44,525 nucleotides of DNA from Candidatus Hydrogenedentota bacterium (GTDB lineage Bacteria > Hydrogenedentota > Hydrogenedentia > Hydrogenedentales > JAGMZX01), in the NCBI GenBank assembly GCA_029556545.1, contig JAKQEQ010000175.1:1-44525 (forward strand). The letters are read 5' to 3'. The notes under the pieces are model-generated. The model was not told where the DNA came from, did not search any database, and saw only the letters and a program-made list of their open reading frames with translations. A program made the position numbers and the translations under genes. Positions 1-7,384 of this stretch are shown here, piece by piece. Position 1 is the stretch's first letter. Every line of letters begins with the position of its first letter.

Positions 1-850
1 CGGGGTCGGCCTTCGCGTCGGCCATGATCGGCACGGGCGCATGGAAGAGCGGTGTCACGGCGTTCTTGCCGAGGTATTTCCGGTAGCGTGCGTCGTCGGG
101 ATGCACCAGCACGGCCACGCACGCCGCCAGCAGTTCGGGCCGCGTCGTCGCGATGACCAGGTGGTCCTGTTCCCCCTCGACGCCGAAACGCAGGAAATGA
201 TATGCGCCGGGAACCTCGCGGTCCGCGAGTTCCGCCTGGGCGATGGCCGTCTGGAAGTCCACGTCCCAGAGCACGGGCCGCTCGTCCTGGTAGATCTCGC
301 CTTTTTCGAGCAGGTCGAGGAAACTCGACTGCGAGATGCGGCGGCAATGCTCGTCGATGGTCGCGTATTCGAGGTCCCAGTCGTAGCTCATGCCGAGGCG
401 CGTCCACAGGTGCTTGAAAACCTTCTCATCCTCGCGGACGACCTCGTCGCACAATTCGACGAAGTTGCGGCGGCTTATGGGCTGTGGCGCGCCCTTTCCA
501 CCCCGTTGCGGGGTGAAGGCCGGATCGTAGGGCAGGTGACCTTCGCACTTGACGTTAAGCAGATTCTGCACGCGCCGCTCTGTGGGCAGCCCGTTGTCGT
601 CCCAACCGATGGGGAAGAAGATGTTCTTGCCGCGCATCCGCTGATAGCGCACCACGAAGTCCTGGTGCGAATAGCTGAACATGTGCCCCACGTGAAGCGA
701 GCCGCTTACCGTTGGCGGCGGTGTATCGACGACGAACGTTTCGTCGCGGCCTCGGGCCGGGTCCCACTGGTACAAACCCCGCTCCTGCCAGTACGCCTGC
801 CAGCGGGGCTCCACTTCCTCGGGCTTGAACTGTTTCGGCAACTCCATCAT
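1..850 (-). CDS. valS: Valyl-tRNA synthetase, type 2 (5' part; cut by left window edge)
   Basis: Charges tRNA-Val with valine in the cytoplasm. Only the first 283 or so residues are in the window; the gene runs off the left edge. Translating the minus strand from the ATG at 850 gives a class I synthetase N-terminus with the HIGH-type motif HVGH at residues 53-56, preceded by DTPPPTVSGSL, and then GWDDNGLPTERRVQN around residues 88-102. That last stretch replaces the PGTDHAGIAT of ordinary bacterial ValS and is the mark of the archaeal/actinobacterial-like type 2 subfamily. The start of the editing domain (ATTRPELL) is also visible. Two ATGs lie in tandem (850 and 847) behind a weak AGGA; I take the first. 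A promoter with a perfect -10 and a strong hairpin precede it. Identification is firm; only the exact start is uncertain. Confidence 0.95.
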   Translation of the reverse strand, partial: MMELPKQFKPEEVEPRWQAYWQERGLYQWDPARGRDETFVVDTPPPTVSGSLHVGHMFSYSHQDFVVRYQRMRGKNIFFPIGWDDNGLPTERRVQNLLNVKCEGHLPYDPAFTPQRGGKGAPQPISRRNFVELCDEVVREDEKVFKHLWTRLGMSYDWDLEYATIDEHCRRISQSSFLDLLEKGEIYQDERPVLWDVDFQTAIAQAELADREVPGAYHFLRFGVEGEQDHLVIATTRPELLAACVAVLVHPDDARYRKYLGKNAVTPLFHAPVPIMADAKADP

Positions 851-885
851 GCATTCCTGTATCGGGTCTGGTGGACAAAAGGAAG

Positions 886-904
886 CACGCACGAGCCGTG
901 CGTG
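886..904 (-). promoter_or_regulatory. Perfect hairpin at the start of the valS transcript
   Basis: Two perfectly complementary 8-nt arms (CACGCACG at 886-893, CGTGCGTG at 897-904) are separated by three bases. With the -10 box at 913-918, transcription would begin near 906, so the mRNA would open with this stem. It may protect the 5' end or regulate translation, or simply be one of the many small palindromes in this genome. It has no T-box features. Confidence 0.5.
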
Positions 905-912
905 AGGGCCGC

Positions 913-942
913 ATTATAGCAAAGCGCGGGCGGGCACGTGAA
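913..942 (-). promoter_or_regulatory. Sigma-70-type promoter for valS
   Basis: Read on the minus strand there is a perfect TATAAT (plus 913-918) and TTCACG (plus 937-942) 18 nt upstream. It sits 63 nt before the valS start in the gap between valS and the site-2 protease gene. The -10 is perfect; the -35 matches four of six bases. Confidence 0.55.
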
Positions 943-948
943 ACGACG

Positions 949-1602
949 TCAGACTTCCTGGCCCCACGTAACGAACCACAGCAGCGCGTACTGCAGCTTC
1001 GGCATGGCGAACGACAGCCAGGGCCGCGCCACCAATATGGCAATCAGGATGCCGAAGGGCCCGATCTGCGCCAGCACCCGCTGGCCGCCCGGCGGCAGGA
1101 AATACTCGAGCACGTGATGCCCGTCCAGCGGCGGCACGGGAATGAGATTGAACAGGAGTAACAAGAGATTGATCATGATCAGATAGATCGCGATCATCAT
1201 GAGAATCTCCGCGATCTGCACGTCGGGCTGCAAGCCGAATATCGAGATGAGGATGCGCAGGATCAGCGCGCACGCAAACGCCGCCAGGAGATTCGAACCC
1301 GGCCCCGCAAGCGCAATCAGCATCGGGTCCCGTCGCATATTGTTCAGGTTTCTCGGGTTGAACGGCACGGGCTTCGCCCAGCCGAACAAGTACGGAACGC
1401 TTGTGAGCATCATGAACAGCGGCAGGATGACCGTGCCGAGGGGGTCGGCATGTTTGACGGGGTTGAGGGTCAGGCGACCCATGAGCCGCGCGGTCGGATC
1501 TCCGCAATAATTTGCCATGGCCGCGTGCGCCGCCTCGTGGATGCACAGCGAGAACAGGAGGCAGAAATACTGCAACAACACAAAGCCAATGTCAATATTC
1601 AT
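949..1602 (-). CDS. Site-2 protease family (M50) membrane metalloprotease
   Basis: A 217-aa integral membrane zinc protease of the rhomboid-unrelated S2P/Rip type. The zinc-binding HEAAH lies at residues 22-26 in the first membrane segment, and the second conserved motif, NLIPVPPLDGHH, is near residues 151-162 and supplies the third ligand (Asp). Several hydrophobic segments are present and there is no PDZ domain, so this is the short stand-alone form common in bacteria, whose substrate is usually unknown. The ATG at 1602 is preceded by AAAGGTG and by a good promoter. It is transcribed in the same direction as valS but has its own start signals. Family assignment is firm; the substrate cannot be told from the sequence. 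Confidence 0.92.
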   Translation of the reverse strand: MNIDIGFVLLQYFCLLFSLCIHEAAHAAMANYCGDPTARLMGRLTLNPVKHADPLGTVILPLFMMLTSVPYLFGWAKPVPFNPRNLNNMRRDPMLIALAGPGSNLLAAFACALILRILISIFGLQPDVQIAEILMMIAIYLIMINLLLLLFNLIPVPPLDGHHVLEYFLPPGGQRVLAQIGPFGILIAILVARPWLSFAMPKLQYALLWFVTWGQEV

Positions 1603-1640
1603 TGAAAAAAAGACACCTTTCGAGCGCCTGAGCCGTCTAT

Positions 1641-1669
1641 AGTATAAGCGCCGTTATGAGACGATGCAA
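1641..1669 (-). promoter_or_regulatory. Sigma-70-type promoter for the site-2 protease gene
   Basis: Minus-strand TTGCAT (plus 1664-1669), a 17-nt spacer and TATACT (plus 1641-1646). Predicted start near 1634 gives a leader of about 32 nt before the ATG at 1602. The gene is divergent from tatA, which has its own promoter at 1767-1795. Confidence 0.65.
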
Positions 1670-1695
1670 AGCGGCACGCGGGTTTCAGCGGTTCC

Positions 1696-1729
1696 GTCCG
1701 ACGGGTCCGACAGGTCCGATAAGTCGGAC
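1696..1729. repeat. Minisatellite: four units of GTCNGAC plus 2 nt (period 9)
   Basis: Units begin at 1696, 1705, 1714 and 1723: GTCCGAC, GTCCGAC, GTCCGAT, GTCGGAC, each followed by two variable bases. The array lies between the divergent promoters of the protease and tatA. An array of the same unit, period and copy number occurs at 11456-11489. Confidence 0.75.
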
Positions 1730-1766
1730 TCCGCGGCGCGGTGCGCGCTGGTGTGGGGGGCGACCC

Positions 1767-1795
1767 TTGTTTCCCCGCGGCGGGAGCGGTATAAT
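1767..1795 (+). promoter_or_regulatory. Sigma-70-type promoter for tatA
   Basis: TTGTTT (1767-1772), a 17-nt spacer and a perfect TATAAT (1790-1795). The predicted start near 1802 gives a 36-nt leader before the tatA ATG, which contains an AAGGAG ribosome binding site at 1825-1830. Confidence 0.6.
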
Positions 1796-1837
1796 TAGGT
1801 GAAGCTGAGATGAAGCTTGAAAACAAGGAGAATACCC

Positions 1838-2017
1838 ATGACTTGGGGTCCGTGGGAACTGTTTATCATTCTGGCGATCGTGTTGGTCCTCTTCGGCGGC
1901 GGCAAGCTGGCGGGGGTGGGCAAGTCTCTCGGGTCGGCCGTGTCCGAGTTCAAGCAGGCCATCAAAGAGAGCGACGAGACCGACAAGGAAAAGCCGGAAG
2001 CGAAGAAGGACGCCTGA
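1838..2017 (+). CDS. tatA: Twin-arginine translocase subunit TatA/TatE family
   Basis: A 59-aa small subunit of the Sec-independent export pathway that assembles at the inner membrane to move folded proteins carrying twin-arginine signals. Residues 5-22 form the membrane helix (starting WGPWELFIILAIVLVLFG), followed by the hinge GGGKLAGVGKSLG, an amphipathic helix (SAVSEFKQAIKES) and a charged Lys/Glu/Asp tail, exactly the TatA plan and length. I chose the ATG at 1838 because AAGGAG stands 7 nt before it; the upstream in-frame TTG at 1817 would add a charged segment before the helix. A client is in the window: the oxidoreductase at 18374 has a twin-arginine signal. The gene is monocistronic and converges on the regulator gene at 2126. 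Confidence 0.93.
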   Translation: MTWGPWELFIILAIVLVLFGGGKLAGVGKSLGSAVSEFKQAIKESDETDKEKPEAKKDA

Positions 2018-2064
2018 GCAATTACGCGCGCCGCGAGTCGGCGGCGCGAAGGCGTATTGCGAAG

Positions 2065-2099
2065 GAGCGCGAAAGGGAGAGAAGCAGCCTTTCGCGCTC
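2065..2099. terminator. 12-bp perfect stem between convergent genes
   Basis: GAGCGCGAAAGG (2065-2076) pairs perfectly with CCTTTCGCGCTC (2088-2099) across an 11-nt loop, followed by TTTC on the plus strand. It sits in the 108-nt gap between tatA (ending 2017) and the minus-strand regulator gene (ending 2126), the expected place for a shared terminator. The T-tract is short on both strands. Confidence 0.6.
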
Positions 2100-2125
2100 T
2101 TTCGCCATGTTGAGGTCGGCGCGCT

Positions 2126-3493
2126 CTATCCCTCCTCGTACGTTTTCAGCTTTCGATACAGCGTGCGCAGGCCGATCCCGAGCGTCTTCGCGCAGCGCGC
2201 CTTATCGTTTTCGCACACCCGCAGCGTCTCCTCGATCACCCGCCGCTCGACGGTCTCCATCGTCATGCCGATGCGCAGGCGGATTTCGTCGGACCCCGGC
2301 GCGCTTTCGGCGCGGATGCGCTGCGGCGCGTCCTGAAGCCGAAGGCGCGCGTTGGGCCGGGCCGCGGCGACCATGCCCTCGATCACGTTTTCGAGTTCGC
2401 GGACGTTGCCCGGCCAATCGTACCGGGCGAACAGGTCGAGCACCGCGCCGTCGCAACCGCCGAGGGTCTTGCCCTGACGCGCCGCCGCTTCCTGAATGAG
2501 GCGATGCACCAGCAGGGGAAGGTCCTCGCGCCGCTTGCGCAGGGGCGGCGCCTCGATGGTCACGGCGCTCAGCGCTTCGTGCAGCCGCGCGTCAAACGCC
2601 CCCTGCGCCGCGAGCCGGTCCAGCCGCTGGTCCGTCGAGGCGATAAGACGCACATTGACGCGGACGGCCCTGCCGTCGCCGGGCCGGGGCGCTTTCCCGG
2701 TGCGCAGCGTCTGGTGGAGTCGTTCCTGCAACGCCGGGGACAGGGTGTCAATGCCGGCGAGGTAAAGCGTACCGCCGTCGGCAAGCAGGAAACGGCCTTG
2801 ACGCAGCGGCGAATTGCCCATGTCGCGCCCGACGGCGTAACCGAACAACTCCGAACGGACGACCACCTCGGGGAGTCCGCGACAATCCAGGCTCACAAAC
2901 GGCTCATCGCGGCGCGGGCTGTTGTGGTGGAGCGCCTCGGCGATGAGGCGCTTGCCCGCGCCCGGCTCACCGTAGATGAGCACGCGCGCGTCGCTCGGGC
3001 CTATCTGCCGGACGGCGTTATAGAGTTGCGCCATCAGGCGGGATTTCCCTATGAGGGCCGTCAGCCCAAGGCGCTCATCCAGGCGGCGGTGCAGTTCGGT
3101 CTTCGCCAACGCGAGCCGCTGATGCGCCAGGCCATGCTGGATGATCGCTTCGAGTTTTGCCAGGTTGACCGGCCGCGTCTGATAATCATAGGCCCCTTGG
3201 CGTATCCCCTCCGTGGCCCGGTCGATATGCTTCGCGTCGGCGATGAGGATCGCGCACAGGTCTGGGTTGTGTGCTTTCGCCGCGCTCAGGATGCGCATCC
3301 CGTCGATTCGGCCCGGACCCAATTCCGTGACCACCGCGTCGAAGGGACGCCGGTCCAGACAGGCGAACGCCTTCTCCGCGCTGTCGACCCACTCCGCGCC
3401 GTAGCCGTGATCGCGCAGGTAGGACAGCATTGCGCGGCCCAATTCGCGGTCCCGCTCGACCACCAGCACTTCGCCTTGCGCTTCCGAAGTCAT
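2126..3493 (-). CDS. NtrC-type regulator with degenerate receiver and inactive AAA+ domain
   Basis: A 455-aa protein with the order receiver (1-120), AAA+ sigma-54 interaction domain (about 140-370), Fis-type helix-turn-helix (about 415-452). The overall plan is that of an enhancer-binding protein, but the key residues are gone. In the receiver, the phospho-acceptor Asp is Glu57, the acidic pair is Glu13-Arg14 and the conserved Lys is Arg107. In the AAA+ domain the P-loop GEPGAGK (175-181) remains, but GAFTGA is replaced by VGRDMGNS (221-228), the Walker B Asp-Glu is Ala246-Gly247, and the two arginine-finger positions are Asp301 and Ala307. WPGNVRELENVI and the DNA-binding helices are intact. 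It probably binds DNA without driving sigma-54 open-complex formation. The ATG at 3493 follows AAAGGGG; longer in-frame starts upstream lack receiver-like sequence. Confidence 0.85.
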   Translation of the reverse strand: MTSEAQGEVLVVERDRELGRAMLSYLRDHGYGAEWVDSAEKAFACLDRRPFDAVVTELGPGRIDGMRILSAAKAHNPDLCAILIADAKHIDRATEGIRQGAYDYQTRPVNLAKLEAIIQHGLAHQRLALAKTELHRRLDERLGLTALIGKSRLMAQLYNAVRQIGPSDARVLIYGEPGAGKRLIAEALHHNSPRRDEPFVSLDCRGLPEVVVRSELFGYAVGRDMGNSPLRQGRFLLADGGTLYLAGIDTLSPALQERLHQTLRTGKAPRPGDGRAVRVNVRLIASTDQRLDRLAAQGAFDARLHEALSAVTIEAPPLRKRREDLPLLVHRLIQEAAARQGKTLGGCDGAVLDLFARYDWPGNVRELENVIEGMVAAARPNARLRLQDAPQRIRAESAPGSDEIRLRIGMTMETVERRVIEETLRVCENDKARCAKTLGIGLRTLYRKLKTYEEG

Positions 3494-3758
3494 TCCGGCC
3501 CCTTTGCGGCCTTCACCGAGTAGCCGCCGATTAGGAAATGTTCCGGCCCGTTCCTGAAGTCCCGCGCAATCCACCGTCCACAAGCCGCGCGCGGCATGGC
3601 ACGCCGTCTCCCCGGCCTGGCGACACCGCGCGCCGTTAATCCATCGTGTCCGCCCGCGGAAAGGCCATTCTACCCCGAGTCTCCACGGGTTCCGCAATCC
3701 AAGGCTTCGCCAATGACCCCGCGCCACAGTCCCCGCCGCCGAATTCCCGCTACAAATC
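3494..3758. other. Intergenic region between the regulator gene and the tRNA promoter
   Basis: GC-rich gap with no credible coding sequence on either strand. No convincing promoter for the regulator is visible; the best minus-strand -10 (CCTAAT) has a poor -35. Confidence 0.5.
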
Positions 3759-3788
3759 TTGCGCGCGGCCCCGGATTCTTGCTAGACT
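3759..3788 (+). promoter_or_regulatory. Promoter for tRNA-Arg
   Basis: TTGCGC (3759-3764), an 18-nt spacer and TAGACT (3783-3788), with a predicted start about 15 nt before the mature 5' end of the tRNA. Confidence 0.5.
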
Positions 3789-3809
3789 ACGTTTCCGCCG
3801 ACACGCAGC

Positions 3810-3886
3810 GTACCCGTAGCTCAATTGGATAGAGCGCTTGGCTACGGACCAAGAGGTTGGGGGTTCAAGTCCCTCCGGGTACGCCA
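3810..3886 (+). tRNA. tRNA-Arg (anticodon ACG)
   Basis: A 77-nt cloverleaf. The acceptor stem is GTACCCG (3810-3816) with CGGGTAC (3876-3882), then G and an encoded CCA (3884-3886). The anticodon stem CTTGG/CCAAG encloses the loop CTACGGA, giving anticodon ACG, whose A is normally converted to inosine to read CGU, CGC and CGA. The T arm contains GGTTCAAGTCC. It stands alone rather than in a tRNA cluster. Confidence 0.96.
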
Positions 3887-4373
3887 TTTCTGACTTGAAT
3901 CAACTACCCCTGACCTGTCAGGAACGCTCGGCTTCTTTCCGCCTGTGTTCACCAATGCGGTCCCTCCGCCGTATGAGCCGCCGATCGGTCTGACGCTTTC
4001 GAATTGGCGTCACCGCCTCACACGGAAGACGCCGACATTTTGCTTCCGGCTTGGCCGTCCGTTTCCATCGGACTGCGCCCGCGCCATTGTCGGAATGTAC
4101 ATCCGGGGGCACAAACGTGTCTCTGTGGAAACATTGGAAACAACGTCCCAGAGAGAGTACCCTACAGCTTCAAGACATGGCGTCCAAGAGATCCATCCAT
4201 GTTGCTTGATTCGAACCGAAGTAAGCGTTGGCCAGCGCTATAACGTATCGTGGACGAGAAACTTATAGGTCCGGGCGTAGCATGCGCATAACCCACAGGT
4301 CATAGATCTGAATTCTTCCCCACTACTCGATCTTGACCCTGCGGAATCCCATATGCATTGACGGTGTACATTC
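3887..4373. other. Intergenic region downstream of tRNA-Arg, no gene seen
   Basis: About 490 nt with no convincing coding sequence; the short open frames show no recognisable domain or ribosome binding site. A small palindrome, CTGACCTGTCAG, follows the tRNA and may help end its transcript. No integrase and no repeat of the tRNA 3' end was seen, so I do not call an attachment site. Confidence 0.5.
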
Positions 4374-5174
4374 ATGATTGCCGGCACAATGAGACTAAAA
4401 GGCAAGAAAGCGCTCGTGACGGGTGCGGCGCGCGGTATCGGCCATGCAATCGCAGGGGCCTTTGTATCCGAGGGCGCGGAAGTTGCCATCTGCGACATAG
4501 ATGGTCTCGCAGCCGCTCTGGCCGCCGACGAGATAAGGCGCGAATGCAGAGGCAATGCGTATGGATTTCAGATGGACGTTGGCGACCGCGGAAGCGTCTT
4601 TGCGTGTGTCGAGGAATGTGTTGCACGACTGGGGAAAATCGATATTCTTGTGAACAACGCGGGAATATCACGGGTCGTGCCCTTCCTGGAAATGCCGGAA
4701 TCGCTGTGGGACGATACATTGCGGGTAAACCTAAAGGGTGTCTATCTGTGTTGCCAGGCGGTACTTCCGAGTATGGTCGCCGCGGGCGGAGGCACAATAA
4801 TCAATATAAGTTCCCAATCCGGCAAGCGTGGCAACTCTCAGTACGCGGCCTACTGCGCGTCGAAGTTCGGAGTCATCGGCCTTACCCAAAGCCTCGCGCA
4901 GGAATTCGCGGAATCGGGCATAACCGTGAATGCCATCTGTCCTGGCGTCGTCTTCACCGAATTGTGGCGGTCGCCGGACATGCTTGACGCCTATGCCCGC
5001 AAACGAGGCTTGGCGCCTGAGGAAGTGGCGGCCTACTTCGAGTCGAAGATCCCGCTGAGGCGTCTTTGTACAGTCGAAGACGTCGCGCGCGTAGCTGTCT
5101 TTCTCGCAAGCGATGACTCGGCCTATATGACGGGCCAGTCGCTGAACGTCAGCGGCGGGCTTGAAATGAGCTGA
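4374..5174 (+). CDS. SDR family NAD(P)-dependent oxidoreductase (polyol/sugar dehydrogenase-like)
   Basis: A 266-aa classical short-chain dehydrogenase. The Rossmann motif TGAARGIG lies at 16-23, Asp41 after beta-2 suggests NAD rather than NADP, NNAG is at 94-97, and the catalytic set is Ser147, Tyr160 and Lys164 (YCASK). The C-terminal FLASDDSAYMTGQSLNVSGG is standard for the family. It is the first gene of a tight three-gene set with a class II aldolase (23 nt downstream) and a zinc-dependent dehydrogenase, which suggests oxidation of a polyol or sugar, followed by aldol cleavage. Neither ATG at 4374 nor the in-frame ATG at 4389 has a clear ribosome binding site, so the start may be five residues later. 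The precise substrate is unknown. Confidence 0.9.
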   Translation: MIAGTMRLKGKKALVTGAARGIGHAIAGAFVSEGAEVAICDIDGLAAALAADEIRRECRGNAYGFQMDVGDRGSVFACVEECVARLGKIDILVNNAGISRVVPFLEMPESLWDDTLRVNLKGVYLCCQAVLPSMVAAGGGTIINISSQSGKRGNSQYAAYCASKFGVIGLTQSLAQEFAESGITVNAICPGVVFTELWRSPDMLDAYARKRGLAPEEVAAYFESKIPLRRLCTVEDVARVAVFLASDDSAYMTGQSLNVSGGLEMS

Positions 5175-5196
5175 CCAGGAAAGGGAACAAGGACTC

Positions 5197-6246
5197 ATGC
5201 CGGTCATATCGGATCCCGTTGAATCCCGGGAAGTGCTTGCGGAGGCCCGGGAGTTGGGCGTTGCGATTCCTTCCTTTTGCGCCGAAGACGAGCGCACGCA
5301 GGAATGTATTCTGCTTGGCGCGATGGAAAAAGGCGCGGAACTGGGAGTGGAGAACCTGCCCGTCATGATGGCGTGCACGGCGAACTACCCCTCTCACGGC
5401 CAGATGAAGCTGTATACGCGGGCCGGTATCGTTCGCTTGGGACTGCTGGGCTTCTTCTCCTATCTTGACGTCATGATGTCCGAGCACAGTCCGTACCGAA
5501 ACTTGCGCGTATTGCCTTGTCTGGATCATGGTATTCCCGAACTGGACACCTATGCACTCAATGAATGCGCGGAAACGTTTTCCATTGTCATGTTTGACGG
5601 ATCTGAACATCCCCTTGAAGAAAACATGCGCACGACGGCGGAATACGTTGAAAAGACCAAGGGCCGCGTTCTTGTCGAGGGTTGCGTGGACCACATCGTG
5701 GAATCGGGCGACGATGCCGAGAGCCAAATCACCAGCGTGGCCGACGCGGAGCGCTTTGTATCCGCGACGGGCGTCGATCTTATCGTGGCGAACCTTGGCA
5801 CGGAACACCGCGCGGCGGCGGCGGAAAAGAAGTACCATTCGCAGCGCGCACGCGAAATCAGCAATTCCGTCGGCAGAATCCTTTGCCTGCACGGCACATC
5901 GTGCCTGAAGGACGAGGAACTCCCAAGACTGGCCGGGGACGGAATCATAAAGGTGAACATCTACACGATTCTGGCGCAACTGGGAGGCCAGGCCGTCGCC
6001 CACCACGTGCTCAAAGACTTGGGCAACATGTTCACGCGCGATGAGCTTGAGGCGTTACGCGACGCCGGCTACCTCGGCAATCGCTACTTCAGTGAGAGCT
6101 ATCGTGAGCAGCAGTGCGGGGGCAAACTTGGCTCGAAACTGGCGCACGTCGCGGAGGTTCCCCGCCGCGATGTGTGGGTTGATTGCGTGAAGGAACAAAT
6201 CAAGCACTATATGGACGTGTTTAACTACCGCAATTACGGACGATAG
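5197..6246 (+). CDS. Class II (zinc) aldolase, fructose/tagatose-bisphosphate aldolase family
   Basis: A 349-aa TIM-barrel aldolase that reversibly cleaves a ketose phosphate into a triose phosphate and an aldehyde. Seen motifs match the family: CLDHG (Asp110 catalytic, His111 zinc ligand), VMFDGS then PLEENMR (131-145), LGTEHR (His204) and LHGTS (His232) as further zinc ligands, and IKVNIYT (251-257). The stretch EGCVDHI (161-167) stands where the family has EGELG, and LGTEHR replaces GTVHG, so it is divergent from glycolytic enzymes and probably acts on a different sugar phosphate. AAGG precedes the ATG at 5197. It lies between the SDR and MDR genes and is probably co-transcribed. Family is firm, substrate open. 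Confidence 0.87.
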   Translation: MPVISDPVESREVLAEARELGVAIPSFCAEDERTQECILLGAMEKGAELGVENLPVMMACTANYPSHGQMKLYTRAGIVRLGLLGFFSYLDVMMSEHSPYRNLRVLPCLDHGIPELDTYALNECAETFSIVMFDGSEHPLEENMRTTAEYVEKTKGRVLVEGCVDHIVESGDDAESQITSVADAERFVSATGVDLIVANLGTEHRAAAAEKKYHSQRAREISNSVGRILCLHGTSCLKDEELPRLAGDGIIKVNIYTILAQLGGQAVAHHVLKDLGNMFTRDELEALRDAGYLGNRYFSESYREQQCGGKLGSKLAHVAEVPRRDVWVDCVKEQIKHYMDVFNYRNYGR

Positions 6247-6310
6247 GGAAAGACGCGCGGACATTGTCAGGTTTTCGCGAGATGCGTTTCCAAATGGAAG
6301 GAAATCAAGC

Positions 6311-7348
6311 GTGAAAGCAGCGATTTACAACGGGCCCGGAGACATCGTGGTGGGTGACATACCGGAGCCGCGGTCAACATCCAGGAACGCCATCGCGCGA
6401 GTCAAGGTCTGTACTATCTGCGGAACCGACCTGAAGTTGTATACCGTCGGCAACCCGCGCTGTAAGCCGCCGCGCGTCATAGGCCATGAATTGGCGGCGG
6501 ACGTAATCGCCGTCGGCAACAAAGTCGAGGGACTTGCCGTCGGAGATCGCGTCACGTTCGCCACGACGATTGCCTGTAAGCGCTGTGAGTACTGCAGCCG
6601 GGGACTTGAGAATCTCTGTCCAAACGTCAAGTGCATCAGTTTCGATTTCGACGGCGGATTCGCGGAACGCATCGAGATTCCCGCCGAAGCCATCGAAGGG
6701 GGGAACGCCCTGGTTGTTCCGCCCGAGGTAAGCGATCCGGGCGCGGCCCTCGCCGAACCCCTCAGTTGTGCCATCAACGCGCAGAAGATTGCCGGGGTCA
6801 AGCCCGGCGACTGTGTGGTCGTCGTCGGCGCGGGTCCGCTGGGCTGCATCAACGCGGAAGTAGCCAAAGCCTTCGGCGCGCACCGGGTGATCGTAACGCA
6901 GACCTCGCCGACCCGCGCCGCGCTGGCGCGCAAGCTGGCGGACATCGAGGTGCTGGAAGTGGGCCGCGATGGCGCGGCGGAAAAGGTGATCGAGGCCACC
7001 GGCGGACAGGGCGCGGATATCGTAATCGCCACGGCGCCGGTGGCGGCCTCCCAGGCGGAGGCCTTGGGCATGGTTCGAAAGGGAGGCACGCTGAGTCTCT
7101 TCGCGAGCCTGCCGAAAGGGGGTTCCACCATACAAATTGACACCCGAATTATTCACTATGGACAGGTGTCCATTGTCGGCGCGTCCGACTCGCGCCCGTG
7201 CGACGTGCGCGACGCCTTGGCGATGCTGGCGGCGGGAAAGATAGACGTGGACAGCATTGTGACACACCACTTGCCCCTTGACAGGGTTCTCGATGGGATT
7301 GAATTGATGCGGAACCGCACGGGACTGAAAATTGCGATCTACCCTTGA
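6311..7348 (+). CDS. Zinc-dependent medium-chain dehydrogenase (sorbitol/threonine dehydrogenase-like)
   Basis: A 345-aa MDR alcohol dehydrogenase. Cys37 (ICGTD) and His59-Glu60 form the catalytic zinc site, and Cys89, Cys92, Cys95 and Cys103 form the structural zinc lobe. The coenzyme fold is VVGAGPLG near 172-179; after the second strand the usual acidic residue is missing (VIVTQTSPTR), so NADP use is possible. Polyol dehydrogenases and L-threonine dehydrogenases share this plan. The start is GTG at 6311, with GGAAGGAAAT shortly upstream. It is 64 nt after the aldolase and completes the operon begun at 4374; two dehydrogenases plus an aldolase fit a polyol catabolic route. It converges on the pseudopilin gene with only 36 nt between. 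Confidence 0.9.
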   Translation: MKAAIYNGPGDIVVGDIPEPRSTSRNAIARVKVCTICGTDLKLYTVGNPRCKPPRVIGHELAADVIAVGNKVEGLAVGDRVTFATTIACKRCEYCSRGLENLCPNVKCISFDFDGGFAERIEIPAEAIEGGNALVVPPEVSDPGAALAEPLSCAINAQKIAGVKPGDCVVVVGAGPLGCINAEVAKAFGAHRVIVTQTSPTRAALARKLADIEVLEVGRDGAAEKVIEATGGQGADIVIATAPVAASQAEALGMVRKGGTLSLFASLPKGGSTIQIDTRIIHYGQVSIVGASDSRPCDVRDALAMLAAGKIDVDSIVTHHLPLDRVLDGIELMRNRTGLKIAIYP

Positions 7349-7384
7349 CCTACCATTTACCCGGCGCGGAACCGCGGCCCGTAG

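Noticed and set aside
1599-1826. 75-aa minus-strand frame in the protease-tatA gap
   Set aside because: It runs through the minisatellite and two promoters, and has no ribosome binding site or domain.
3876-4373. Integration (attachment) site at the tRNA-Arg 3' end
   Set aside because: No second copy of the tRNA end and no integrase were found in the window.
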